Shown piece after piece: positions 15,904 to 24,732 of a DNA stretch of 64,000 bases. The stretch comes from Porphyromonas somerae DSM 23386. GTDB taxonomy: Bacteria > Bacteroidota > Bacteroidia > Bacteroidales > Porphyromonadaceae. Numbering within the stretch: the stretch's first letter is position 1; each line of letters starts with the position of its first letter. Under the pieces are notes generated by a model that was not told where the DNA came from, did not search any database, and was given only the letters and a program-made list of their open reading frames with translations. The stretch is from positions 48-64,047 of the forward strand of contig NZ_AQVC01000006.1 of the NCBI RefSeq assembly GCF_000372405.1. Reading direction: 5' to 3'. Position numbers and translations under genes: made by a program.

Positions 15904-18723
15904 ATGATGACTAAGATATACAGACATAACCTATTTAGCCTCTTGATGGTGGCATTGCTCCTCGTAGGAGCCAGTAGCTGCCAGAAGGAGCGGTTTGTAA
16001 TAGACACTCCTGATGAGGAGCAAAAAGGGGTAACCCCCTCCTACGGCTCCACCTATATGTCGCTCAACCTCCGCACCGGCGGTGGCAGTAGCTTTTCAGA
16101 GGACCAAGACTACAACTATCAAGGCGCTTGGGCAGGCACCGACGACATCACCTCCTTCGCCGTATTCGTTATCTCCGAGGATCGCGACGAAGTCCATTGC
16201 ATCTCCAGCAATAAGATTATCATCTCTCCTGCTGAGTATAGTAAAGACTGGCAAACATGGGGTCAAGTGACCAATAAAGCGGTATTGGACCCCAACGTAC
16301 AAAAGTGGGAAAATAACGTACTGACACTGACTCCATGGCAAACCTCACCAGGGAAGAAGACCATCTATGCCTTCCTCAATCCCCCAGCTCAGTATGTTGA
16401 GTATCTAAAGCAAACGCTCTCCAGCAAGGCTAGCTTTTTGGAGGCGATCAAGAAGCCAATTCCTTTTCAAGGAGAGGCCGGTATGACCTATACGACGACA
16501 GCCGATGCCCCCAAGCTCGGAGGCTTCCGCCCCGACCCCAACATCGCCAAGAAGGTCATTTATAAGGGTCTTAATGAAAACTCTTACGAGTATACAACTG
16601 AACCCTTAACAGGCTTTAGCACTGACAAAATAAAATCCTTTGACAATCGTGCCTTTGATTTTAATTCAGAACCAGCTAAAGGTAGTTGTGATTTTGTCAA
16701 ATATGCAGACCACATTATGTGCTCTGGCATAAAGGAGGACTTTGCCGTTACAGATAATGTGTCAAAAAGCGAAGTAGCCAATAGTCGCACGAACTTGGCT
16801 GTAGTCAGTGTCCGCAGGGTACTCGCTCAAGCCGTGGTGTCGTGGGATGAGAAGATCATCGGGGATGGGCTTAAGGGCGACCCCGAAAAGGAGAAGATGG
16901 AACTGAAGGGCATCTACTATCAGGTGCTCAATTTTGAGCCGACCTTCTACCCTATTGCCGAGCGTTCCGATAGTGAGTGGTTCAATATCAAGAATACCAA
17001 GAGTCCCTCTTATGACGATCTTACCCCCACCGACTTGATTAACTTTAACACCTATCATCCATACGGGGAGGAGAATTTTGACCCCATTACACTCGAGGAT
17101 GAGCGTTTCTTCCGCAATTCTATTCCTGTGAATAAAAGCATGGTAATGCCCCCTAGCACAGATAATGCGATACCAAATCTCTTACGTCAAAAGGTGCTAT
17201 TAGTGCCAGGAAAGGTGGAAGATGACGCATCATACAATAAAACTGGCTTTAAATTTCCTTATGAGACTCCGAGTGTACGATGGGGTGGTTGTTACCTGAC
17301 CGAGACCACCCACCCATGGGGTGCCGGAGAGGATAGTGGCTACCGCAAGGGGAATACCCCTTTCTTTGCCGTCATCGCCTCCTTCGCTATCAAGAGCCTC
17401 CCATGGGATGAGAGTGCCCTCTCAGGGAGAAAGAAGAGAGAGGAAGATCTTCAGAAGAAGATTGCAGAAGTGAAAGCTAGTGCTGAACAAGCAAGAAGAG
17501 ACTCGTTAGCACTTGAGCAACAACTAGTTCTAGAAAAAGAAGAATTAGCGAATTTTGAATCGTCAATTAAAGATTCTAAGAACTGGGGCAAAGCCGCAGA
17601 GTATACTAAGGCACTGAATAATCGGGATGAATGGCAAGAAAAGTACAATGCGGCAACGGGTAGAAACCGAAAAGCAGCTTATAAGAAAGAACTAGAAAAA
17701 GCTCAAGCACTAGTCAATAAGTTACGTAAAGATTACTATGATGCTAAAAAAGATTCTGATGGCTACAGCAAACACATTGCAGCGGAAAATCAGGTGACCA
17801 CTACAGAAGCTAAGATCGCTGAGGCGAAGAAAAAGATAGCTAGCATTGATAAGGAAATAGAAAGGCTTACAGAAGAGGCTGACAAAATTGAAGTGGCTGG
17901 TGTGACGTATGATGATGGAGATGATATTACTCCTATCACCTACGCCCATGGCATCAACCGTATCTACTACTCTCTGGATACGCAGAAGTTTTACCTCAAT
18001 TACCACGACATCCCTGCGGACAAACGTGGCGGTAACCATAAGTTAAAGACTACTGACGACTGGTATACCAATATTACCAATGCCATCCCGGCAGGGGTAG
18101 CGATACCAGTAGCGTCACAAACTTTGCTGGATAAGTTCAGCGAGGTGTTGAATGGTAAGATTAAGGCGGAGACGCTCCCTGCTGATGAGCAGCGAGCTAT
18201 GGACTTCTACCTCTATGGTAGGGTAGCTCCCGACTTGGTTCCCGCCTTCAAACAAGGTGCCAGGAAGTATGATTATATTGACCTTCGTCTTGGCTACGTA
18301 GAGGAGTACACCGCTAAGCACAAGGACAAGGTGGTCAACTACGAAATTCTGACCCGATACCGTGGAACAGATACAGCAAGCGAAACAAGATACAATGAAA
18401 ATCAAATGTTACAAACTCGCCTGCTGATGGTCTACTACGCTTGGGTGAACCCTAGCACCAATGACAACCGCACCTGGTACTCATCACCAGTATTGCGTAA
18501 TAATATCTACCACATGCACATCACCGGCTTCACGAAGATGGGGCTATCGGGGATCCCCTTTGTGAAGAAGCCTGACGACCCACGCTTCAGCTTCCTGCAT
18601 AATATCGACCCCGATGAGAAGGTGCCATCGAAGGATGAGTATCTGCCTATTGAGAGCCCATATATGGGTGTACAGGTGAATAATGTCGGATGGGGGATAC
18701 ATAGCTTTAAAAAACAATTCTAA
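15904..18723 (+). CDS. Giant Mfa1-like fimbrial subunit with long coiled coil (paralogue 2)
   Basis: 939 aa lipoprotein (lipobox GASSC, Cys26), 12 bp after paralogue 1. It has STYMSLNLRTGG (Arg57), ETTHPWGAGEDSGYRKGNTP, YYAWVNPSTNDN, SPVLRNNIYHMHITGFTKMG and a complete C-terminal donor-type strand VQVNNVGWGIHSFKKQF. From about 509 to 659 it is strongly heptad-like and charged (GRKKREEDLQKKIAEVKA; IASIDKEIERLTEEADKI), a predicted coiled coil inserted in a loop of the fimbrillin domain. Clear tandem duplicate of the preceding gene, with best conservation at the ends and a divergent middle. Probably an accessory subunit that projects from the fimbria or spans subunits. Confidence 0.82.
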   Translation: MMTKIYRHNLFSLLMVALLLVGASSCQKERFVIDTPDEEQKGVTPSYGSTYMSLNLRTGGGSSFSEDQDYNYQGAWAGTDDITSFAVFVISEDRDEVHCISSNKIIISPAEYSKDWQTWGQVTNKAVLDPNVQKWENNVLTLTPWQTSPGKKTIYAFLNPPAQYVEYLKQTLSSKASFLEAIKKPIPFQGEAGMTYTTTADAPKLGGFRPDPNIAKKVIYKGLNENSYEYTTEPLTGFSTDKIKSFDNRAFDFNSEPAKGSCDFVKYADHIMCSGIKEDFAVTDNVSKSEVANSRTNLAVVSVRRVLAQAVVSWDEKIIGDGLKGDPEKEKMELKGIYYQVLNFEPTFYPIAERSDSEWFNIKNTKSPSYDDLTPTDLINFNTYHPYGEENFDPITLEDERFFRNSIPVNKSMVMPPSTDNAIPNLLRQKVLLVPGKVEDDASYNKTGFKFPYETPSVRWGGCYLTETTHPWGAGEDSGYRKGNTPFFAVIASFAIKSLPWDESALSGRKKREEDLQKKIAEVKASAEQARRDSLALEQQLVLEKEELANFESSIKDSKNWGKAAEYTKALNNRDEWQEKYNAATGRNRKAAYKKELEKAQALVNKLRKDYYDAKKDSDGYSKHIAAENQVTTTEAKIAEAKKKIASIDKEIERLTEEADKIEVAGVTYDDGDDITPITYAHGINRIYYSLDTQKFYLNYHDIPADKRGGNHKLKTTDDWYTNITNAIPAGVAIPVASQTLLDKFSEVLNGKIKAETLPADEQRAMDFYLYGRVAPDLVPAFKQGARKYDYIDLRLGYVEEYTAKHKDKVVNYEILTRYRGTDTASETRYNENQMLQTRLLMVYYAWVNPSTNDNRTWYSSPVLRNNIYHMHITGFTKMGLSGIPFVKKPDDPRFSFLHNIDPDEKVPSKDEYLPIESPYMGVQVNNVGWGIHSFKKQF

Positions 18724-18735
18724 TCACTATTAGAT

Positions 18736-19731
18736 ATGACAAAGAGAATACTAAATAGGGCACTGGCCCTCCTCCCAATTCTATTTCTTGGAGGGTGTCA
18801 ATCGTTATTGCACGACCAGCTTAAGGAGTGCCCACGGGAGATAGAGGTTTCGCTCTATACTCAGACCGATTGTGATGCAGCACGCACCTACCCTAGCGAT
18901 GTGAAGAGTGTGCTCCTCATCGCCTACAATGAAAAGGGCGAGGCAGTAGCCACACAAACCCACGAGGGACCTATTTCGGCCGAGACCAAGGTGCGGATGA
19001 CGGTGCCTGCAGGCGAATCGGTTCGAGTTGCAGCATGGTCGGGTCTTTACAAGGACTACTTTGCACTCACCCCTAATGCCAAGCTAAGCGAGCAATTTGT
19101 TCAGCTAAAGGCGGGTCAGGATCTGAAGGATCAGCGAATCCGCCAAGGGATTAGCCGTGAAGTAGCTCTGAAGCCACTCAATGAAGAGGGGGCAAATGAG
19201 GTCACCTCTGTGGAGGTGAATCTATTGGAGCTGACCAACCGCATCAAGGTGCACATCATCGGTCTTGAAGATCCAGATAAGATCTCTGTGGAGGTGGTAT
19301 CGGCCAATGACCGCTACAGTGCCGAGGGTAAGATGCTGGGCAATAATGAGGCTACCCCTTATCCCTACCCTACCACGATTACGACCAAGGCGAATACCTT
19401 TGTCGGCCCAGTAGAGCCAGGTTGTGAACCTGGGTATGATGGCGAGCTAACAGCAGAACTGACCACCCTACTTCTGAGAAGCGGCCACAATAGTTGGGTC
19501 ACCATGCGTAAGGCAGGTCAGGAGCATCCATTTTTCCGTAGCAACCTGATTGGGCTACTGATGAGTGCAGCTAAAGATGGTGCCGATATCAATCTCTACT
19601 GTGACCACGACTTCACCGTGGAGCTGAAGGTACGCCGCTGTCCTAACTGTTCCGAAGGATATCAAGTCGCTTGGGTGAAGATCAATAACTGGCAGGTACA
19701 CAGCTACGATACTGAACTAGCTCCGTTATAA
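18736..19731 (+). CDS. FimB/Mfa2-family fimbrial lipoprotein (probable anchor or assembly subunit)
   Basis: 331 aa. Lipobox LFLGGC (Cys21) is followed by HDQLKECPREIEVSLYTQ, the short Cys-containing N-terminus of FimB/Mfa2-type anchors, and domains with PAGESVRVAAWSG and RIKVHIIGLEDP. The C-terminus VKINNWQVHSYDTEL resembles the donor-strand signature. Mfa2 in P. gingivalis tethers the fimbria to the outer membrane and limits its length. Spacing to the previous gene is 12 bp, so it belongs to the same operon. Anchor versus tip role cannot be decided from sequence. Confidence 0.75.
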   Translation: MTKRILNRALALLPILFLGGCQSLLHDQLKECPREIEVSLYTQTDCDAARTYPSDVKSVLLIAYNEKGEAVATQTHEGPISAETKVRMTVPAGESVRVAAWSGLYKDYFALTPNAKLSEQFVQLKAGQDLKDQRIRQGISREVALKPLNEEGANEVTSVEVNLLELTNRIKVHIIGLEDPDKISVEVVSANDRYSAEGKMLGNNEATPYPYPTTITTKANTFVGPVEPGCEPGYDGELTAELTTLLLRSGHNSWVTMRKAGQEHPFFRSNLIGLLMSAAKDGADINLYCDHDFTVELKVRRCPNCSEGYQVAWVKINNWQVHSYDTELAPL

Positions 19732-19737
19732 TTAGGA

Positions 19738-20742
19738 ATGAGACCGCTTTCCTATGGTGCAGGGATCTGCTGTTTACTACTGCTATCCCTCTTTCAGACC
19801 AGTTGTACCGACTTAATATTTGACGCACCTTATCCTGACCCTGGTCAGGGTAAGGTGGCGGTCGTTTTTAGTCGTCCCGAACTGCTATTGCCAGAGGGGA
19901 CGGAGGAGCACTTCGGAAAGATCACCTCGCTACGTCTGGTAGCCACCAATCTAAAGGGAGAGGTGGTGTACAATGGGCGGCTACGCTACAAGGGGGCGGA
20001 TAGAAACCTCAGTTGGCGTCAGCTGGCGTGTAGTGACCCTGTGGTACTGGATCAGAGTACCTATGAATTCTTTTTCTTCGCTAATGAGGAGGGGATCGGT
20101 ATTCAGGAGGAGACATTTCAGCAAATCAATAGCAAGCAGGCGTTGTTGCGGCTCACCTATTTTATCCCTTTGTCACGCCCAGAGCATCGGCCATTTTTGA
20201 TCCCATTGGTGGGGCACCTACAGCGACAGTTGCCTCGGCAAGAGGAGACGGATCGTACCATTATCCTCTATCCTCAGCTGGCACCATCGGTGGCACTCCT
20301 AGAGGTGGATACCAAGGGGTTGTCGATGGAGCGTATCGAGCTGGGGTTCCCTAAGGATCGGGAGGATGGGGGGCTCTTTGGGTACCCCTACTCTAAGGCG
20401 TCGGATCGGAGGCATCAGATGCACTACTATCCGCTCACCCCATTGGAGAAGGGGGGAACGCTCTACTGTGTCGGGGTGCCTGAGGTACGCTGTTATGCCC
20501 CGGAGCAGCAGCAGTGGCGAAGTCCAGAGCTCAGCGATATGACGCATCTGCGGATCCAGTTGACGAATGGCGAAACGAAGCTATTGCCACTGATGCAACT
20601 ACCAGAGGAGCGACTCCCCAACAGTTACGAGGAGTACCTCCGCATCGCGATGGAGCCCGCCCCCATCGGCATCAATGGCCTCATTGAACGCTTCACCATC
20701 TTCCCAGGTGGCCATTACCGCTACCAGCTCCGTAATTTGTAG
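19738..20742 (+). CDS. Fimbrial accessory lipoprotein
   Basis: 334 aa, six bases after the preceding stop, with AGGA just before the ATG. Lipobox FQTSC (Cys23). Features include GKVAVVFSRPELLLPEGTEE and RLVATNLKGEVVYNGRL, resembling the first beta-domain of FimB/Mfa2-like proteins, but no full match is recognised. Last gene of the fimbrial operon; codon use is more G-rich than in the major subunit. Most likely a minor subunit or anchor partner. Confidence 0.65.
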   Translation: MRPLSYGAGICCLLLLSLFQTSCTDLIFDAPYPDPGQGKVAVVFSRPELLLPEGTEEHFGKITSLRLVATNLKGEVVYNGRLRYKGADRNLSWRQLACSDPVVLDQSTYEFFFFANEEGIGIQEETFQQINSKQALLRLTYFIPLSRPEHRPFLIPLVGHLQRQLPRQEETDRTIILYPQLAPSVALLEVDTKGLSMERIELGFPKDREDGGLFGYPYSKASDRRHQMHYYPLTPLEKGGTLYCVGVPEVRCYAPEQQQWRSPELSDMTHLRIQLTNGETKLLPLMQLPEERLPNSYEEYLRIAMEPAPIGINGLIERFTIFPGGHYRYQLRNL

Positions 20743-20745
20743 AGT

Positions 20746-21113
20746 ACCTTATCGGACAAGTCGGACGGGTCGGAGCACCCGACAGGGTGCCATTCAGATA
20801 GCCCCCGTGTCGGAGGGGGCATTCGCCCCCGAACGACCGGCGGGAAACGAGGACACCCCCACCCCCCACGACTCTTGCATGACGCCTTATCGGACAAGTC
20901 AGACAGGTCAGACAAGTCGGACGGGTCGGAGAAGGACCTCGCAGAGGTCCGATGGATCCTAGCCCCATTCGAGGGCGTCAGCCCGATGAATGGGGGATCA
21001 ATAACCGCCCACCCCCACGACCCCGGCCGAGGGCTATCTGAGTGGCACCCTGTCGGGTGCTCCGACTTGTCAGACTTGTCAGACTTGTCAGACTCGTCCG
21101 ATGAGGCACCCCA
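20746..21113. repeat. Chimeric long palindromic repeat, copy 4 (one element inside another)
   Basis: The outer halves are the GCACCC-arm type: GCACCCGACAGGGTGC at the left and GCACCCTGTCGGGTGC at the right, each with 9-bp repeats outside. In the middle a second set of 9-bp repeats (about 20886-20933) starts a half element of the other type (GGACCTCGCAGAGGTCC, then CCCCATTCGAGGGCG). The central hairpin is incomplete (CGACTCTTGCATGACG). This suggests insertion of one element into another or recombination between types. It starts a few bases after the last fimbrial gene; no gene is present. Confidence 0.75.
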
Positions 21114-21127
21114 AACCTTTCCCAATA

Positions 21128-21159
21128 TTTGTTAAGTACCCTAAATATTACTATCTTTG
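21128..21159 (+). promoter_or_regulatory. Promoter of the cobalamin-riboswitch operon
   Basis: -33 TTTG (21128-21131) and -7 TATCTTTG (21152-21159) with 20 nt between them, a close match to the Bacteroidetes promoter. The riboswitch starts 15 nt downstream. Confidence 0.7.
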
Positions 21160-21173
21160 TAGGTAGATAAACA

Positions 21174-21355
21174 GATATGGTGATAGGTTATCCTACTCTT
21201 TAGATAGCCTATAAAAGGGAATCCAGTGAAAGTCTGGAGCAGTGCCCGCTACTGTAAGCTTTGAAATAAGCTTTGGATATTCGTATTTATTTACCACTAC
21301 CTCATAAGGTGGGAAGGTATTCCAAAGTAAAGCAAGTCAGGAAACCTGCCATATC
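21174..21355 (+). ncRNA. Cobalamin riboswitch
   Basis: P1 pairs GATATGG (21174-21180) with CCATATC (21349-21355). The core has GGGAATCCAGTGAAAGTCTG, GCCCGCTACTGTAAGC, and the B12 box AGTCAGGAAACCTGCC. These are the hallmark segments of the AdoCbl/B12 riboswitch class, in the right order. It should turn off the downstream chelatase/TonB receptor/lipoprotein genes when B12 is plentiful. Confidence 0.95.
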
Positions 21356-21424
21356 ATAGTGTGTATTGTGGTGCTCCGGGGTGCAGAGTGCTGTTATATT
21401 GATGTCGGAAACCATTTCAGACTT

Positions 21425-22372
21425 ATGAGGAAATTATTGCTAGGGACTATGGCAGTTCTTATCTCTATGCTATGCCATCAGCAGGTGAGTGCTCAAAACA
21501 AGGTGTTTATTGAGGACCCTCTATTTGAAAATTTACAGGAGGGCGATAAAGGGGCCATCTTAATCACACACTTCGGTACCACACACGATGATACCAGAGC
21601 TGTGACACTTGATGCCATTAACAAGGCAGTTAAGGAGCGTCACCCCAATCTTGAGGTACGTGAAGCCTATACCTCTCGTATCATCATCAAACGACTAAAG
21701 GATAATAAGGGGATCATCAAACTCAATCCTACTGAGGCCCTACAGCAACTACACAATGAAGGTTATACCCATGTACTAGTGATCTCCACTTCTATTACCA
21801 ATGGCGTAGAGGTCACCTCGGTAATCCGTGAAGTAGCCCACCTACCCTTTAACTTTAAGAAGATAAGAGTGGCAACTCCGCTACTATTCCACGAAGCAGA
21901 CTACGAAAAGCTAATAAAACTTATCACGGCTGATAGCCAACCTGATGTGGCAACTATTTGGGTAGGTCACGGCACCTACGATGTGGCTACTGCACAATAC
22001 GCGATGCTGGACCACATGCTGATGTTAAGTGGGCACCCTAATGTGATCATCGGCTGCGTAGAGGGCTACCCTTACTACGAGCAAGCACTTCAAAGACTTA
22101 AGGCTACAGGACTAAAGAAGGTGGTACTCCGTCCTCTTATGATTGTGGCTGGGGAGCATGCCAAGGAGGATATCGCCGAGGATTGGAAGGAAAACTTAAC
22201 CAAGGCGGGATTTGAGGTAGAACTAAGGCTCGAAGGACTAGGCGAACTACCTGAGCTACAACAGATCCTCAACGACAAAATAGACTTCTACTCTCAATAT
22301 AGAAGATTGCTCATTGGTGAGAAGAAAAAAGTCTATGAGGTAACAGGTGAAAAGATGCACGCTGATGATTAA
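21425..22372 (+). CDS. cbiK: CbiK-like cobaltochelatase with signal peptide (exported)
   Basis: 315 aa from ATG at 21425 (a longer frame begins inside the leader). Signal peptide MRKLLLGTMAVLISMLCHQQ, then a probable SpI site at VSA-Q; the Cys is not in a lipobox. The chelatase fold shows ILITHFGTTHDDTRA, IWVGHGTYDVAT and RPLMIVAGEHAKEDI, with the two metal-binding His of CbiK, and GCVEGYPYYEQ with the acidic ligand. CbiK inserts Co2+ into sirohydrochlorin, but export points to the periplasm, as for CbiK-P of Desulfovibrio or the haem-binding IhtB of P. gingivalis. It may therefore serve corrinoid or porphyrin scavenging rather than the cytoplasmic pathway. It overlaps the TonB receptor gene by 8 bp. 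Confidence 0.85.
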   Translation: MRKLLLGTMAVLISMLCHQQVSAQNKVFIEDPLFENLQEGDKGAILITHFGTTHDDTRAVTLDAINKAVKERHPNLEVREAYTSRIIIKRLKDNKGIIKLNPTEALQQLHNEGYTHVLVISTSITNGVEVTSVIREVAHLPFNFKKIRVATPLLFHEADYEKLIKLITADSQPDVATIWVGHGTYDVATAQYAMLDHMLMLSGHPNVIIGCVEGYPYYEQALQRLKATGLKKVVLRPLMIVAGEHAKEDIAEDWKENLTKAGFEVELRLEGLGELPELQQILNDKIDFYSQYRRLLIGEKKKVYEVTGEKMHADD

Positions 22373-24719
22373 TAGACTATTTCTTACGCTTATCCTAGTT
22401 CTGACTGCTACTATAGCCACCGCTCAGACTTACCAGATAAATGGAAAGGTAGTGGATGAAAAAAATCATCCACTACCTTACGCAGTGATTGCCATAGAAG
22501 GCAAAGGCAATGTAGCAGCAGCCGATCAGACTGGTAGCTTCTCGCTCAACTTGAAGTCGGGCAGCTACCTACTCCGTGCCTCGCTACTCGGCTATAAAAC
22601 CACTCACAAAAGGGTGAACCTCTCCAAGAATAGTTCCGTAACCATTCAATTAAAGGAGGATTATAAGCAGCTAGGAGAGGTATTGGTGGTAGGTCCCGAC
22701 TACAGCAAGCAGATGCAAGAGGGGGTCTACGCTGCAAAAAGCCTCAATGTCCGCCCATACGCCGCCTCCAACAACAGCTTAAACAACCTATTGGGACAGA
22801 CCAGCGGGGTGAGGATTAGAGAGGAAGGAGGTATCGGCTCCAACTTCGATCTCACCTTGACGGGACTAAGTGGCAATGCTATTAGATACTTCATCGATGG
22901 GGTACCACTTACCTCTCTCGGCAGTGGCTCCAACGTGGCTAATCTCCCAATTAATATTATTGATAGAGTGGAGATCTACAAAGGAGTGGTTCCTCCCGAG
23001 CTAGGTCTAGATGCCCTCGGCGGTGCAGTCAACATCATCACCCGCAAGGAGAATAAGAACTATCTTGAGGCCTCCATCAACGGGGGTTCTTTCCACACTT
23101 ATGGTGCTAACCTTAGTGGAGAATACAGGGTGAAAAGCAATGGCTTTACCGTCCGTGGTAATGGTAGTCTCACCTCTACTCGTAATAACTATATGATGCG
23201 TGGGGTGGATGTGTGGAATCCAGAGGCCAATGAATACCAAGCTGGTGACTACCGAAGATTTCACGATGGCTACCGCTCTATCAACGGAGAAATACAAGCT
23301 GGATTCACTCAAACTAAATGGGCGGATGAAGCACTCATCGGCGTCTACTATGCCAATAGCAAGAGTGAGATTCAAACTGGTTTGAGCCAAAAACTGGTGA
23401 TTGGTGCTGCTGAGAGGTACCGAGATGCCCTTAGAGTTTCTCTTAACTATAGCAAGAGGAATTTATTGGTGAAGGGGTTGACGGCAAAACTATTTGCCTC
23501 TCATACTTTGGACCATGTCCTTTTTGCTGATACCACCTTTAGAAAGTACTTTTGGGATGGTTCGTTCTTGGAGTCCAATAGGAGTGAGATCACTCAACGC
23601 GGCAAAATGCTCCGCCACATTAAACGACCTACCACTGTGGTAAGAGGTAATCTTTCATATCGACTGACGAATGCGAGTACACTCAACCTAAATTACACCT
23701 TAACCGCCAATCATAATAATAGGAGTGACAGCTATGATGAGGACTTTATCCCGACAAGTGACTTCTTAGCACGCCATATTATAGGACTTTCGTACAGTAG
23801 TTACTGGTGGGGCGATAGGATCAATTCCACCCTCTTTTTGAAGGATTATATTCTCCAATCTTCTATTGAGCAAGAGGATATGTATTGGATTACTGGAGTT
23901 CGTGATGTGGAGCGTAAAGTGGTTCGCAATAATATAGGGTATGGTTTGGGGGCACGTGTCACCTTTGCCAAAGAGATTTCGCTAAAACTCTCCTACGAAA
24001 ATGCAACTCGGCTCCCTACGGCACGAGAGTTATTCGGTAATGGGGCTAGTATCTACCCCAATTTCAAGCTCAACCCTGAAAGAGCCCACAACCTCAACCT
24101 TGCCCTCTATGGAGCTTGGAGAATTAATAGTAACCACTCTATCAACTACGAGGGGACCTTTTTCATGCGCGATGTAAAAGATTATATCCGAAGAGATATT
24201 ATAGGTGAAGGATTAGGTACCTATAAAAATGTAGGGGCAGCTCGAGTATTTGGAGGTGAAGTTGATCTCAAGTATCGATATAAGAATCTGATTGACTTCG
24301 GGGTGAATGCAACCTACGTCGATGAAAGGAATAGAAGCGAGAAGCTTCCCGATGGTCGAATAGATATCACCTATAATAACCGGATACCCAACAAACCCTT
24401 TTTCTACACCAATAGCTCACTGGGGATTAGTTTTCAGGAGCCTTTTGGTCTGAAGGAAAGTGACCTAAGGATTAATGCCTCGTATGGATATGTCCATTGG
24501 TTCTATCTCTCATGGGCAGCTCTGGGTTCTAAGAGTTCCAAAGCTATTATCCCCACCCAATCAACCACCGACATTGGTGCTACATGGTCTTGGAATAAGG
24601 GCAAGCAGAAACTATCCATCAACTGCAACAACCTTTTTGATCAGATTAATTACGATAATTATATGCTTCAGAAGCCTGGACGCTCTCTCTTCTGTAAACT
24701 TACCACATTCTTTAACTAA
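22365..24719 (+). CDS. TonB-dependent outer-membrane receptor (corrinoid/metal-tetrapyrrole uptake)
   Basis: 784 aa from ATG at 22365. Signal peptide to ATAQ, carboxypeptidase-regulatory-like domain (about 22-105: INGKVVDEKNHPLPYA), plug (about 110-220: NNLLGQTSGVRIREEGGIGS, IDGVPLTSLGSG, RVEIYKGVVPPELG, ALGGAVNIIT) and a 22-strand-type barrel ending in an aromatic residue (KLTTFFN). Control by the cobalamin riboswitch suggests a BtuB-like role, although the barrel by itself does not reveal the substrate. Translationally coupled to the chelatase-like gene. It ends 13 bp before the surface lipoprotein gene. Confidence 0.87.
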   Translation: MINRLFLTLILVLTATIATAQTYQINGKVVDEKNHPLPYAVIAIEGKGNVAAADQTGSFSLNLKSGSYLLRASLLGYKTTHKRVNLSKNSSVTIQLKEDYKQLGEVLVVGPDYSKQMQEGVYAAKSLNVRPYAASNNSLNNLLGQTSGVRIREEGGIGSNFDLTLTGLSGNAIRYFIDGVPLTSLGSGSNVANLPINIIDRVEIYKGVVPPELGLDALGGAVNIITRKENKNYLEASINGGSFHTYGANLSGEYRVKSNGFTVRGNGSLTSTRNNYMMRGVDVWNPEANEYQAGDYRRFHDGYRSINGEIQAGFTQTKWADEALIGVYYANSKSEIQTGLSQKLVIGAAERYRDALRVSLNYSKRNLLVKGLTAKLFASHTLDHVLFADTTFRKYFWDGSFLESNRSEITQRGKMLRHIKRPTTVVRGNLSYRLTNASTLNLNYTLTANHNNRSDSYDEDFIPTSDFLARHIIGLSYSSYWWGDRINSTLFLKDYILQSSIEQEDMYWITGVRDVERKVVRNNIGYGLGARVTFAKEISLKLSYENATRLPTARELFGNGASIYPNFKLNPERAHNLNLALYGAWRINSNHSINYEGTFFMRDVKDYIRRDIIGEGLGTYKNVGAARVFGGEVDLKYRYKNLIDFGVNATYVDERNRSEKLPDGRIDITYNNRIPNKPFFYTNSSLGISFQEPFGLKESDLRINASYGYVHWFYLSWAALGSKSSKAIIPTQSTTDIGATWSWNKGKQKLSINCNNLFDQINYDNYMLQKPGRSLFCKLTTFFN

Positions 24720-24732
24720 ACAGATAACTTAA

